Part shown: one piece after another, positions 1 to 9,532 of the stretch
Position numbering within the stretch: the stretch's first letter is position 1
How the letters are laid out: each line of letters starts with the position of its first letter
NCBI GenBank assembly: GCA_002350615.1
Contig: DEFD01000039.1
Location: forward strand, 6,806-70,805
Direction of reading: 5' to 3'
Source of the DNA: Bacteroidales bacterium UBA2861
Lineage (GTDB): Bacteria; Bacteroidota; Bacteroidia; Bacteroidales; UBA932
DNA length: 64,000 nt
The notes under the pieces: generated by a model
Database searches by the model: none
Told to the model about the DNA's origin: nothing
The model's input: only the letters and a program-made list of their open reading frames with translations
Translations under genes and position numbers: made by a program

Positions 1-83
1 CATACAACTTGCTGCGCGGACGCCATCACTATGGCCGCGACAGGGGGTTCATATCCGAACCCTTCGAAATTGATTGTTTTCAT
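1..83 (-). CDS. Small peptide gene, 5' part only (runs off the window)
   Basis: An ATG at 81-83 on the minus strand opens a frame that stays open to the window edge, giving 27 residues that begin MKTINFEGFGYEPPVAAIV and continue MASAQQVV. It starts nine bases after the GH16 stop, so it should be the next gene of the same operon. Very short peptides that begin MK, carry a Pro-rich stretch and then a hydrophobic and small-residue stretch are common beside Bacteroidales surface-protein genes. A complete 45-residue gene of similar look, also with SAQQ, lies at 45192-45329. Function unknown. The position supports it more than the sequence does. Confidence 0.5.
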   Translation of the reverse strand, partial: MKTINFEGFGYEPPVAAIVMASAQQVV

Positions 84-92
84 ACTATATAT

Positions 93-923
93 TTATTGTT
101 TAAACTTGTAAGCCCGCACGTAGTCGAAAGACACGTCGTCGGGGAAATTCCATTTGCTCTTGTCCGCACCTCCCCAGCCGGTAAGCTCGGTGGAGAGAAT
201 GATGTATTCGGGATGCTGGGAGATGCCCTGGGTCGTAGTCCAGGTCTTCACGCCGTCCACATAATAGACATATTTGCTCTTCGTCCATTTGAGGGCGAAG
301 GTATGATACTGGCCGTTGGCGATGTCGTTATTGTTATACGAATGCGTAACCTTCTGATGGGTAGCGCCGTATCCACCCCAGTGCACGGTCTGGTGCACCA
401 CGTTGGGAGTAAGGCGGTGGAACTCGAAAATATCGATTTCGGCACCGTAAACTGCGGGATCCGTGCCTGCGGTCATATCGGAAGACTGGAGCCAGAATCC
501 GATGTGCGGACCCACGCTGCTGTTGACCCTCGCACGGCATTCGAAATAGCCGTAGGTGGCAGAGAATTTCCTGTCGGTGGATACGTGACCGATATAATAG
601 GTCCCTGTCTCCTCGTCCTTGAGCACCTTGAGCAGGAGATGTCCTTCCCCGTCAAGGGCGACGGCGCGGCGGTCCACGGTGGCATAGTCACGCACCGATC
701 CCTCTCCCCTGTAACTCCATTTTGTAAGGTCGATGGAATTGCCGTCGAACTCGTCGCTCCAGACAAGTTCGAGTTTATCGTAATCGATAGCGTCTTCAAG
801 GTCGTCTCCGTCCACGACCTCTTTGTCGAGACCGGGAATCGGAGGGAGATCTTCTTCGCATGCGGAGAAGGCCATGATGCCGCAAACGGCCGTCAGCAAT
901 ATTCTGAAAGTTTTCATATTCAT
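93..923 (-). CDS. GH16 family glycoside hydrolase, lipoprotein
   Basis: Predicted endo-acting beta-glucan hydrolase of family GH16. The signature EIDIFE at residues 162-167 supplies the nucleophile E162, the helper D164 and the acid/base E167, and substrate-facing aromatics typical of the fold follow (HWGGYG, ALKW). The N-terminus is a lipoprotein signal ending AFSAC, with Cys22 as lipid anchor, so it should sit on the cell surface or facing the periplasm. It is 276 residues, normal for a one-domain GH16. Its ATG overlaps the SusD stop by one base (TAATG), so translation is probably coupled; a second ATG lies two codons in. GH16 includes laminarinases, lichenases, porphyranases and agarases. 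Laminarin or mixed-linkage glucan is the likeliest guess but is not proven by the motif. Confidence 0.9.
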   Translation of the reverse strand: MNMKTFRILLTAVCGIMAFSACEEDLPPIPGLDKEVVDGDDLEDAIDYDKLELVWSDEFDGNSIDLTKWSYRGEGSVRDYATVDRRAVALDGEGHLLLKVLKDEETGTYYIGHVSTDRKFSATYGYFECRARVNSSVGPHIGFWLQSSDMTAGTDPAVYGAEIDIFEFHRLTPNVVHQTVHWGGYGATHQKVTHSYNNNDIANGQYHTFALKWTKSKYVYYVDGVKTWTTTQGISQHPEYIILSTELTGWGGADKSKWNFPDDVSFDYVRAYKFKQ

Positions 924-2623
924 TACCAGTCAGGATTTTGTTTAAGAAGCGGGGTCTTTTCGATTTCAGTGGCAGGTATGGGCCAGAGGTAGTCCCGGCT
1001 GTCCACCGAACGTGTAAAAATGTAGGTGCCTGTAATCTGGCACTCGCGCACTCCGTCAAGGGTTTCCAGCAGGCCCCAGCGCTTCATATCCGCGAAGCTG
1101 TGCCCTTCGCCGGCGAGTTCCACCGCGCGCTCGTGGCGGATACGGTTGAACATGTCGCTCTTGGTGGTGGCGCGCAGATAGGCGGATCCGCTGTTGATGC
1201 CGGGCATTCCCGACCGGGCGCGGACCTGGTTCACGAGGGCTGCGGCGCCGTCAAGGTCGTCCAGCTCGTTAAGGCACTCGGCCTGCATGAGGAGGACATC
1301 GGCGTAGCGGATAAGAGGGAAATTGATGGGGGTGTGCGCCCTGTTGTTGATGGCTCCGTCCATATTTCCTTCCGGCACGAACTTGCGGAAGAGATAGGCC
1401 ATGTAATTGTTGTTCACCCTTATCATGTTGTAACCGCTGCTGATACCGGAGGCCACGATGTATTCGCAGTCTTCCTCGGCATTGGAATTCCAGCCCTTGT
1501 AGCTGGTGTATGGCATGATGAAGGTCTGGGTCATGCGGGGGTCGCGCTCGGAGTACATCTGCAGGAGCTTGGGCCTGGAAGCAGGATAGGATACCAGGGT
1601 GTTTCCGTTGCGCACCGTGGCGAGGAAGGTGGAATTCTTCACGGAAGTATTGGTGTTGAATCCGGGGAACCAGTCCTCCCAGCTGAAAGGTCTGCCGTCC
1701 AGATACTCGTACGAGTTGACGAGGGCGTCGGCGCCCATGACATTGTTCCAGCAGCTGCCGAAGGTCTCGCGCGTACCGAGGTAGAAGGCCAGTTTCATGC
1801 CGTGGTCGGTGCCCACGCCGCCCATGTTCTGGATGGCGAATATCATTTCGGAGCTGGAGTCTCCGCCCGGTTTGAAGAGGGCCGCGTAATCCTTGTAAAG
1901 TTCGAACCTGCCGCTGGAGATTATCTCCGAGAAGCATCCTGAGGCTTCCGCGTAGCGATGCGCGAAGAGGTAAACCTTGCCCTTGAGGGCGGTTGCGGCA
2001 TAGCGGGTAGCGCGTCCGTAATTGCTCTGGTCCCATTCTTCCGGAAGGCTTGCCTCGGCATAGCTGAGGTCCCGGAGGATGAAGCTGCGCACTTCTTCTG
2101 CGCTGCTGCGGGGCTTGAGCATTTTCGCATACTCGTCACGCACCACCGTGGTTTCGTCATAAATGGGAACCCCTCCGAAATAGTCCAGGAGGGCGAAATA
2201 GTAGAGAGCCCTCATAAATCGGGCTTCGCCCCGATACTGGATCTTGAGGGAATCGGACATGTTGCAGCGGTCCAGGTTCTGGAGCACCACATTCGCCCTG
2301 GCGACGCCTTCGTAGATATTCTTCCACTTGTTTTCCACCCAGGTATTGGTGACGTCGTAGGTACCGCGGGCGATGGGCTGGTAGGACTGGGCGTCATAAC
2401 CCATGCATATACCGCCAAGCACGTCCATGGAGAACTGCAGGCCGAAGACATGGTCGTTCTGCATCATGCTGTAAACGCCCATCATGGCATCCTTCGCGTG
2501 GGCTTCATTGCGGAAGAACTCGGCGGAAGCCATCTGGTCCGCAGGATACACGTCCAGGCTCTGGCAAGAAGGCAGGACAAAGGCCGGAACGGCTGCAATC
2601 AAAAGCAAAATCGTCTTTTTCAT
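923..2623 (-). CDS. SusD/RagB-family nutrient-binding lipoprotein
   Basis: Surface glycan-binding lid of a SusCD transporter. The signal peptide ends LPSC with lipid Cys20. The 566 residues show the usual RagB/SusD pattern: an N-terminal helical part with repeated TPR-like stretches (RFMRALYYFALLDYFGG), then a C-terminal part with FPLIRYADVLLMQAE and the closing motif YLWPIPATEIE...NPDW. It lies 16 bases after the SusC stop and overlaps the GH16 start by one base, so the three form one transcript. The partner is the STN-bearing SusC, and the bound ligand should match the GH16 product. Confidence 0.95.
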   Translation of the reverse strand: MKKTILLLIAAVPAFVLPSCQSLDVYPADQMASAEFFRNEAHAKDAMMGVYSMMQNDHVFGLQFSMDVLGGICMGYDAQSYQPIARGTYDVTNTWVENKWKNIYEGVARANVVLQNLDRCNMSDSLKIQYRGEARFMRALYYFALLDYFGGVPIYDETTVVRDEYAKMLKPRSSAEEVRSFILRDLSYAEASLPEEWDQSNYGRATRYAATALKGKVYLFAHRYAEASGCFSEIISSGRFELYKDYAALFKPGGDSSSEMIFAIQNMGGVGTDHGMKLAFYLGTRETFGSCWNNVMGADALVNSYEYLDGRPFSWEDWFPGFNTNTSVKNSTFLATVRNGNTLVSYPASRPKLLQMYSERDPRMTQTFIMPYTSYKGWNSNAEEDCEYIVASGISSGYNMIRVNNNYMAYLFRKFVPEGNMDGAINNRAHTPINFPLIRYADVLLMQAECLNELDDLDGAAALVNQVRARSGMPGINSGSAYLRATTKSDMFNRIRHERAVELAGEGHSFADMKRWGLLETLDGVRECQITGTYIFTRSVDSRDYLWPIPATEIEKTPLLKQNPDW

Positions 2624-2639
2624 ATTCTTTCCTCCTTCT

Positions 2640-5600
2640 TTAGAAACCTATATTAACTCCGAGAACAGCCTGTCGCATAGTGGGATAGCCCATTCCGGAC
2701 ACTTCTGGATCCCAGCCCTTGTAACGGGTAAAGGTAAAGAAATTCTCCAGAGATCCATAGAAGCGGATGCGCGACGCGCCGATTTTTTCCACAACTTTCT
2801 CCGGCAGAGTGTAGCCGAGTTGGATGTTGCGGATTTTCAGGAAACTCTTGTCCTGGAGATAGAAGTCGCTCATCTGCTGGTTGCGGTAGTCGCTGACATC
2901 CAGCAGACGGGGGTAGGTAGCGTCCGTACGGCCTTCGTACCAACGTCCCACCATGACTTCGCGGTTGAGCTGATAGCCCCAGCGGACGGTGGGAGTGTTG
3001 TAGCCCTGCTGGAGCCAATAGACCTTGATGCCGGCCTGGCCCTGCAGGAGGGCGGAAAAGTCGAAGCCCTTCCATCCTGCGGAAATGTTGATTCCGAAGA
3101 CATATTTGGGATTGGGACCGTCGCTGACGATGGTCTTGTCGTTGTTGTCGATGATGCCGTTGCCGTCCAGGTCCTTGTAGAGAAGGTCGCCCTTCTGGGG
3201 TCCCGTGGCGCCGTAGAAGGCCGCGAAAGGATTCACGGGCAGGCCGTCCTCGCCGATAGGCGCATCGTCATACATCTTGCGCACCAGCGCCATATCCTCG
3301 TCGGTCTGCAGGATCCTGTCCACCTTGAGAAGGTACTGGCTGTTGATGCTGTGGCCTTCCCAGATGAGGTTGGCTCCGCTGATGGACATGCCGCCCTTGT
3401 CCGTACCCTTGAATTTCTCCACCTTGTTGCGGATGCAGGAAAGGTTGCCGTTGATGCCGTAGCTGAAATCACCGATGGTATCTTTCCAGCCAAGGGAGAT
3501 TTCGATACCCCGGTTGGACACGGTGGCGCTGTTCACCTTGGGGATGGAGGTGGTTCCGTGAACGTCGGGCGCAGGCAGGTTGATTAGGATGTCCACCGTC
3601 TTTTTATGGAACCAGTCTATGGTACCGGTGAGACGGTTTTTGAGGAGTCCGAAGTCCAGACCGGCGTCGAAGACGTAGGTGCTTTCCCAGGTAAGGTCGG
3701 GGTTGGAAAGCGCCGCCTGGGCGAGACCCACCTGCATGGCGTCTCCGAGCACATAGTTATAATCTCCCGAATGGGATGTGTAGAGGTCCTGGGAATCGTA
3801 GTTGCCCACCGAGTTGTTTCCGAGTGCGCCGTAGGAAACCCTGAATTTGAGGAGTTCGAAGCCTGCGGCTTTCCTGATACCCTTGAAGAAAGCTTCGTTG
3901 TCGGCCCTCCAGGCAAAGGAAGCGGAAGGGAAATAACCCCAGCGGTGCCCCCTGGCAAAACGGGAAGAACCGTCCGCGCGCAGGTTGAATTCAGCGAGAT
4001 AGCGGTCAGCCCAGTTGAAATTGAGACGGCCGAAGTATGAACGCATCCGCCATTCGCTGCGGGTGCCGGCGGTGCTGGCGTCGCCATAAGCGGCACTCAG
4101 CACATCCATATTGAGGTCCATGAGGTCCTGGCGGGAAACCTCGAAGTTCTCGGAGCGATAGCTTTCCTGGCTGGCACCCACCATGGCGTCGAAACGCAGT
4201 TTCTCGAAGAAGTCAGTGCCGTAGCGCGCGACCACGTCGGAGAATACCCTCCGGCCCTGGGCGTCACGGTAGCGGATGCTGGTGCGGCCTTCGCCCTGGA
4301 CCACCACGGAATTTGTGAGGAAGTTCCAGGAATCGATGAAAACCGGCTTTGTGTGAAACTGGTTGTCGTACCAGTCGTAGGTGTATGAGGCCGTCACCGA
4401 CATTCCCTTGAAGGGCTTGAATTCCGCGGTGAAACGGGGTTTCATGGCGTGTGAGCGGTTCTCGCCCTGCACAGAATTGAGCCTCTTGAGAGGGTTGTTG
4501 GATGCCGCCTGGATATCGTCGTTGGGGTTGTTCGGAGCACCGTAGCGGCCGTCGGAGGTACGCAGGATCATGGACGGCGTGGTGGCGGAGGCATAGGTGA
4601 ACACGGTAGAAATCATGTCATGACCGGCCTCCATGTCGGCGATGTTGCCGCTGAACTGGAAACCGAGGCTCAGCCAGGGCTTTACGTCCATGCCCAGATT
4701 GACCCTCGCGGTATATTTGCTGTAGCCGGTGTTCTCCATCACGCCGGGGTTGTCGCTGTATCCGAGCGAAGCGAAGGCATGCAGGAAATCGCTGCCTCCC
4801 GACACCGTCACCACATGGTTCTGGGCCACGGCAGTGCGGAAAGTGTCATCGATCCAGTCCCTGTTCGGATAGAGCATGGGGTGCTTTCCGTTGTCCTCGC
4901 GCCAGGCCTGGATATCCGAATCCGGGAACACAGTGGCCTTGCCGCTGTTCAGCAGACCTTCGTTGATGAGAAGCATGTAATCCGCATAGTCCGACACCGG
5001 GGTGAGGGTCTTGCGGATGGAAGCCACGGAGGCATAGCCGTCATAGTTGATTTTCATCGTCCCGGCCTTGCCCTGCTTGGTGGTGATGAGGATGACTCCT
5101 CCCGCCGCGCGGGATCCGTAGATGGATGCGGAGGCCGCATCCTTGAGGATGGAGATGCTCTCGATATCCTGGGGATTCACGGAGTTGAAGGAGCCTTCCA
5201 CTCCGTCGATGATGATAAGCGGCGCCGATGAATTCAGGGTTCCCTGCCCGCGCACCAGGATGGTGGCGTTGTCGTTGCCCGGAGCATTGTTCGCGGATGT
5301 CACCTGCACGCCGGCGGCGAGTCCGGCAAGGGCCTGGGAAACATTGGTGATGGGGCGGCTCTCGGTGAGTTCTTCCATGTCGATGGCGGAAACCGCGCCG
5401 GTGAGGTTCACCTTTTTCTGCACGCCGTAGCCCACGATCACGACTTCTTCCAGCTGCTGGCTGTCGTCCCTCATGACGACATTGATACTGCCTCTGGAAT
5501 TCACCGGCTCTTCGGCGGAGATGTAACTCAGGCACTCGTACACCAGAGTGGCATTGGAAGGCACCACGATGGAATAATTGCCGTCCATGTCCACCGCGAC

Positions 5601-6023
5601 GCCATTGGAGGCGTTACCTTTTTCCATCACGATGGCTCCGACCACCCCCTGGCCGCTTTGATCCACCACAGTACCGCTCACGGTTATGCGTTCCTGAGGT
5701 GAATTCTGGCCGGAAGCGTCCGACTGGGCCGGCTGGGCCGACTTTGCAAGCACCACCATGTCGCCCACCACCTTGAAGTCGATGCCTTTTCCCTGGAATA
5801 CCTGGCCAAGCAGGACATCGTGCGAGCCTTCCGCCTTGAGCGAAACCCTGCCCAGCGGGAAGGACGCAAGGGAACTCTCGTAGGAGAACGGGATTCCGGT
5901 CTGGGAGGTAAACTCGTCCGCAAAGGATTTTACAGTAGCGTTCTGCTGCTGTATATCCACTTTGTGGGGACCGGCAAGCGCAAGGACGCTTGCGAGAATA
6001 ACTGTCAGTATGCTATTTATCAT
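2640..6023 (-). CDS. SusC-family TonB-dependent receptor with STN domain
   Basis: Outer-membrane transporter of the first SusCD pair. From the chosen start (MINSIL, one base after the FecR stop) it has 1127 residues. An upstream in-frame ATG would run into fecR and lacks a signal peptide. Order: signal peptide about 1-18, STN (secretin/TonB short N-terminal) domain about 22-95, carboxypeptidase-like regulatory domain about 113-190, a TonB-box/plug start LEEVVIVGYG at 191-200, plug with IDGVEGSFNSVNPQDIESI and SIYGSRAAGGVILITTK, then the beta-barrel ending in aromatic VNIGF. The STN domain is the part that talks to a FecR-type anti-sigma factor, and that gene is directly upstream. Substrate is inferred only from the downstream GH16. 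Confidence 0.95.
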   Translation of the reverse strand: MINSILTVILASVLALAGPHKVDIQQQNATVKSFADEFTSQTGIPFSYESSLASFPLGRVSLKAEGSHDVLLGQVFQGKGIDFKVVGDMVVLAKSAQPAQSDASGQNSPQERITVSGTVVDQSGQGVVGAIVMEKGNASNGVAVDMDGNYSIVVPSNATLVYECLSYISAEEPVNSRGSINVVMRDDSQQLEEVVIVGYGVQKKVNLTGAVSAIDMEELTESRPITNVSQALAGLAAGVQVTSANNAPGNDNATILVRGQGTLNSSAPLIIIDGVEGSFNSVNPQDIESISILKDAASASIYGSRAAGGVILITTKQGKAGTMKINYDGYASVASIRKTLTPVSDYADYMLLINEGLLNSGKATVFPDSDIQAWREDNGKHPMLYPNRDWIDDTFRTAVAQNHVVTVSGGSDFLHAFASLGYSDNPGVMENTGYSKYTARVNLGMDVKPWLSLGFQFSGNIADMEAGHDMISTVFTYASATTPSMILRTSDGRYGAPNNPNDDIQAASNNPLKRLNSVQGENRSHAMKPRFTAEFKPFKGMSVTASYTYDWYDNQFHTKPVFIDSWNFLTNSVVVQGEGRTSIRYRDAQGRRVFSDVVARYGTDFFEKLRFDAMVGASQESYRSENFEVSRQDLMDLNMDVLSAAYGDASTAGTRSEWRMRSYFGRLNFNWADRYLAEFNLRADGSSRFARGHRWGYFPSASFAWRADNEAFFKGIRKAAGFELLKFRVSYGALGNNSVGNYDSQDLYTSHSGDYNYVLGDAMQVGLAQAALSNPDLTWESTYVFDAGLDFGLLKNRLTGTIDWFHKKTVDILINLPAPDVHGTTSIPKVNSATVSNRGIEISLGWKDTIGDFSYGINGNLSCIRNKVEKFKGTDKGGMSISGANLIWEGHSINSQYLLKVDRILQTDEDMALVRKMYDDAPIGEDGLPVNPFAAFYGATGPQKGDLLYKDLDGNGIIDNNDKTIVSDGPNPKYVFGINISAGWKGFDFSALLQGQAGIKVYWLQQGYNTPTVRWGYQLNREVMVGRWYEGRTDATYPRLLDVSDYRNQQMSDFYLQDKSFLKIRNIQLGYTLPEKVVEKIGASRIRFYGSLENFFTFTRYKGWDPEVSGMGYPTMRQAVLGVNIGF

Positions 6024-6024
6024 T

Positions 6025-6921
6025 CTATATGGAACTACTGGCTGAAAAATGTCCACCGGTAAGCACTTCCAGCAGGGCGAGGACATCGCCCGGGCTGTCG
6101 CTCCGGAAATAACTCACATTGTATCGTTTGGCCGGATCGAATCCGGAAGCATCTACCTTGATGCCGTAATGGTTTTCGATGGCGCGCACTATCTCTGCCA
6201 CGGACGCATTCTCGAAGCTCGCCATGCCGTACATTTGCTTGATATCCGATTTCGCGGAAACCTGGGCCACCGTCACGTCTCCTGTTACGGCATCATAGAC
6301 CGCCTTCTGATTGGAAGCGAGCCGGAGTATCGGAGCTCCGCTCTTGCTCTGCAGACGGAGAGATCCGCGCTCGAGGATGACATCGGTCTTGGAATAACCG
6401 GGGGTTGCGGAGACGCTGAATGCAGTGCCCAGCACCCTCACATCCAGTGCGGTGGTCCTTACGATGAAGGGATGGACCGTATCGCGGGCCACGTCGAAAT
6501 AGGCTTCACCGAGAAGTTCTGCCTGGCGCATGCCATCCTTTTCGGAGTAATTCAGGCTTGCCCCGTTGCGAAGGCATACGCTTGTGCCGTCCGGCAGCGT
6601 CACCCTTTTGACATCGCCGTCCATGTTCTCGAACGCCAGTACCTGAGGACCTTCCCCGGCAAGGCCTGCAGAAGACTGCTTTCTCCAGACAAAAACGACT
6701 GCCGCAAGAAGACAGGCTGCAACGAGGACATTCCTGCTAATCCTCAGGATGCTGCGCCTGCCGGCAGCGTCGGCTTCTATCCGGGCGTCCAGACGGTCCA
6801 GCATACGGTTTGTCTTCCGGTCCATATCAGGGTCGGAAGCGGCCTGAAAAGCCTGGTCCAACGCTTTCCTGTAAGCGTCCAGACGCTCCTGCTGTTGATT
6901 TGTAGATTTATTCTCCGTCAT
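6025..6921 (-). CDS. FecR-type anti-sigma factor
   Basis: Inner-membrane anti-sigma regulator that receives the signal from the STN domain of the neighbouring SusC and releases the ECF sigma factor. From MTENKST it is 298 residues: a charged cytoplasmic N-terminal part, one membrane segment (VLVAACLLAAVVFVW, about residues 66-80), a FecR core with the typical LPDGTSVCLRNGASL and GEAYFDVA stretches, and a C-terminal DUF4974-like part (MYGMASFENASVAEIVRAIE) that ends shortly before the SusC start. A start 18 codons further upstream is possible but adds a poor N-terminus. The order sigma, fecR, susC, susD is the standard trans-envelope induction set of Bacteroidales. Confidence 0.93.
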   Translation of the reverse strand: MTENKSTNQQQERLDAYRKALDQAFQAASDPDMDRKTNRMLDRLDARIEADAAGRRSILRISRNVLVAACLLAAVVFVWRKQSSAGLAGEGPQVLAFENMDGDVKRVTLPDGTSVCLRNGASLNYSEKDGMRQAELLGEAYFDVARDTVHPFIVRTTALDVRVLGTAFSVSATPGYSKTDVILERGSLRLQSKSGAPILRLASNQKAVYDAVTGDVTVAQVSAKSDIKQMYGMASFENASVAEIVRAIENHYGIKVDASGFDPAKRYNVSYFRSDSPGDVLALLEVLTGGHFSASSSI

Positions 6922-6982
6922 ATCCGTACATATTAAATACGGACAAGCAAGGAAAACTACCGGGTGAAAAAACAAAAAAATT

Positions 6983-7525
6983 TCAGATTCCGCTCAAAGA
7001 CGAGCGAAGCGACTGCAGCGCGGTGTAGATATGCCAGTCCACGGTCCTTTCCGAAATGCCGAGTTTCGCGGCTATCTCCGCATGGGTCAGGCCGTCCAGA
7101 TAGCTCAGACGGAAAACATCGCGGCTCCTGTCGGGGAGCGTTTCCATGGAGCTGTCCAGAGCCTGCCTGAGATCCTGGTCGAAAATATGGCGGATGACCG
7201 GATTCCTGTCCGGGTCGTAATATTTCTGTGCGGTTTCGATGAACGCCTTTTCTTCCGCCTCGAAGACCTTCACGGTCTTTCTGCGCCCCAGATAATCCAT
7301 GCAACGGTTGAATACGCTCCTGATGCAGTATGCATAAACTTTCTCTCCCCTGCCTTCGGAATCCAGGCTGATGAACAGACGGCGTTTCCATACCGAATAG
7401 AGAACATCCTGCACCACATCCTCCGCCCATGCCTCGTCGGCATTCCGGAGACACAGCTGCGCATAGGCAAGTAGGCCCGGATACCCGGCAGTGCAGAACT
7501 TGTTGAATGTCTCCCGCTCAAGCAT
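6983..7525 (-). CDS. ECF-type RNA polymerase sigma factor
   Basis: RNA polymerase sigma-70 factor of the extracytoplasmic-function class, 180 residues. Region 2 covers about residues 12-80 (EDVVQDVLYSVWKRR is the helix that contacts polymerase and the -10 element). Region 4 covers about 122-175 (LPDRSRDVFRLSYLDGLTHAEIA followed by the recognition helix SERTVDWHIYTALQSLR). It is 61 bases upstream of the FecR gene and reads into it, so it is the regulatory head of the sigma-FecR-SusCD-GH16 operon. It is divergent from the OPT transporter gene. Confidence 0.93.
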   Translation of the reverse strand: MLERETFNKFCTAGYPGLLAYAQLCLRNADEAWAEDVVQDVLYSVWKRRLFISLDSEGRGEKVYAYCIRSVFNRCMDYLGRRKTVKVFEAEEKAFIETAQKYYDPDRNPVIRHIFDQDLRQALDSSMETLPDRSRDVFRLSYLDGLTHAEIAAKLGISERTVDWHIYTALQSLRSSLSGI

Positions 7526-7565
7526 TGGAAATGTGGTTGTAAATCATAGTTTTAAATGTGGCGTG

Positions 7566-7573
7566 CAAATATA
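7566..7573 (-). promoter_or_regulatory. Candidate -7 box for the sigma factor operon
   Basis: Reads TATATTTG on the minus strand, a full match to the Bacteroidales -7 consensus TAnnTTTG, 40 bases before the sigma ATG. It lies in the divergent space shared with the OPT gene. No clear -33 TTTG was picked out. Confidence 0.45.
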
Positions 7574-7597
7574 GTATTTTTTATCTAACTTCGCTTT

Positions 7598-9526
7598 ATG
7601 AAAAACAATCAGCAGAATTACAGGGAAGTCACTCCCTATTCCGTCAGCCTCGGGCTGATAATGACAGTTCTCTTCAGCGCGGCCGCGGCCTACCTCGGAC
7701 TCAAGGTGGGACAGGTTTTCGAAGCCGCCATCCCCATCGCCATACTGGCCGTAGGCATCAGCGGAGCCCTCAAGAAAGAGGGGGCCCTGGGGCAGAACGT
7801 AATTATCCAGAGCATCGGCGCCTGCAGCGGCGTAATAGTGGCCGGAGCGGTGTTCACCCTGCCCGCTATCTATATCCTCGGGCTGGACGTGAATTTCTGG
7901 CAGATGTTTTTCAGCAGCCTTCTGGGAGGCGTGCTCGGCATCTTGTTCCTGATTCCTTTCCGCCGCTATTTCGTAAAGGAGATGGACGGGCAGTATCCCT
8001 TCCCTGAAGCCACCGCCACCACGCAGGTGCTCCAGAGCGGGGAAGCCGGCGGCAGCAGTGCGAGAACCCTTGCGATAGCGGGACTCGTGGGCGGTCTGTA
8101 CGACTTCGTGATTGCCAGTTTCGGCGCCTGGGCGGAGACCATCAGCACCAGTTTCGTGCATATTGGGCAGGTGGTTGCGGACAAGGCCAAACTGGTGCTC
8201 AAGATCAATACCGGCGCCGCCGTCCTGGGCCTTGGATATATAGTAGGCCTGAAATACGCTTTCATCATCTGCTGCGGCAGCTTCCTGGTATGGCTGGTCA
8301 TTATTCCAGGTATCAACCTTCTTTTCGGAGGGCAGGTGCTGGACCTCATGGGCACGGGCCTCAGCCAGACCGTGGGGAGCATGAGCGCCGATGAAATCTT
8401 CCGCACCTACGCACGCCATATCGGCATCGGAGGCATCGCCACCGCAGGTGTGATAGGCATCATCAAGAGCGCCGGCGTCATCAAGAGCGCAGTCGGGCTT
8501 GCCGCGGGCGAATTCCGCAAGAAGGGCGGCCCTGCGGTAGCTACGGAGCGCACGGACACGGACCTGCCGATGAAAACCGTTGTCACCGGCATCGTCATCG
8601 CGCTTCTCGCAGTGTTCGCATTTTTCGCCTTCGGCGGCGTAGTCAGCAATATCTGGCAGGCTCTCGTGGGGCTGCTCATCGTAACCGTGATATCCTTCCT
8701 CTTCACCACCGTGGCGGCCAACGCAATTGCCATCGTGGGCACCAACCCGGTGAGCGGAATGACCATCATGACCCTGATAATCACCGCTCTCGTCCTGGTG
8801 GCCTGCGGGCTCCGGGGCAATGCCGGAATGGTGGCCGCAATGGTGATAGGCGGAGTTGTCTGCACCGCCCTCTCGATGGCCGGAGGCTTCATCACGGACC
8901 TTAAAATCGGTTACTGGACAGGCAGCACCCCGGCAAAGCAGGAAACTTGGAAATTCCTCGGCACCCTGGTGGCCGCGGCAACCGTTGGCGGCGTGATGCT
9001 GATCCTCAACAAGACCTACGGATTCACGGGCGAGGGCGCCCTGGTGGCCCCTCAGGCAAATGCCATGGCAGCCGTTATCCAGCCCATGATGAACGGAGGA
9101 AGCGCCCCCTGGCTGCTTTACGGCATCGGCGCCGTGCTCGCCATCCTGCTGACCGTATTCAAAGTGCCCGCCCTGGCCTTCTGCCTCGGCATGTTCATCC
9201 CCATCGACCTCAACCTGCCCCTTCTCGTAGGCGGCGCCGTCAGCTGGTATGTGAGCACCCGCAGCAAGGACGAGGCCCTGAACAAGGCCCGCGCCGACAA
9301 GGGCACCCTGATCGCCAGCGGCTTCATCGCCGGCGGAGCGCTGATGGGAGTCGTGAGCGCAGTCCTCAAGTTCGCCAAGGTGGACTGGATGCTGGAGGCA
9401 TGGAACACTACGGCCCCGGGACATCTCTGTTCCGGAGCCGAAGCGATTGCTATTATTCCGTTCGTCGCCCTTATTATATTCATGGTAAAGGCATCTATGG
9501 GCGGAAAGAAGCCTTCAGAAAGCTAA
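7598..9526 (+). CDS. OPT family oligopeptide transporter
   Basis: Inner-membrane secondary transporter of the OPT family, expected to import small peptides or metal chelates. It has 642 residues and many hydrophobic segments spread over the whole length. Family features are the early TPYSVSLGLIMTVLF and AYLGLKVGQ stretches, the FPEATATTQVL segment, and NPVSGMTIMTLI in the second half. The promoter is weakly marked by TATCTAACTTCG just before the ATG. The gene is monocistronic on the plus strand between two minus-strand units and converges with the permease gene, leaving only six bases. Substrate cannot be told from sequence. Confidence 0.92.
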   Translation: MKNNQQNYREVTPYSVSLGLIMTVLFSAAAAYLGLKVGQVFEAAIPIAILAVGISGALKKEGALGQNVIIQSIGACSGVIVAGAVFTLPAIYILGLDVNFWQMFFSSLLGGVLGILFLIPFRRYFVKEMDGQYPFPEATATTQVLQSGEAGGSSARTLAIAGLVGGLYDFVIASFGAWAETISTSFVHIGQVVADKAKLVLKINTGAAVLGLGYIVGLKYAFIICCGSFLVWLVIIPGINLLFGGQVLDLMGTGLSQTVGSMSADEIFRTYARHIGIGGIATAGVIGIIKSAGVIKSAVGLAAGEFRKKGGPAVATERTDTDLPMKTVVTGIVIALLAVFAFFAFGGVVSNIWQALVGLLIVTVISFLFTTVAANAIAIVGTNPVSGMTIMTLIITALVLVACGLRGNAGMVAAMVIGGVVCTALSMAGGFITDLKIGYWTGSTPAKQETWKFLGTLVAAATVGGVMLILNKTYGFTGEGALVAPQANAMAAVIQPMMNGGSAPWLLYGIGAVLAILLTVFKVPALAFCLGMFIPIDLNLPLLVGGAVSWYVSTRSKDEALNKARADKGTLIASGFIAGGALMGVVSAVLKFAKVDWMLEAWNTTAPGHLCSGAEAIAIIPFVALIIFMVKASMGGKKPSES

Positions 9527-9532
9527 GCCGCG

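Noticed and set aside
9..992. Long plus-strand frames opposite the GH16, SusD and SusC genes
   Set aside because: They mirror well-supported genes on the minus strand and show no family features.
7544..9424. Long open frame of 626 codons antisense to the OPT transporter gene
   Set aside because: His/Gly/Ala-rich sequence with no fold or signal; it is the mirror of a GC-rich membrane-protein gene with strong codon bias.
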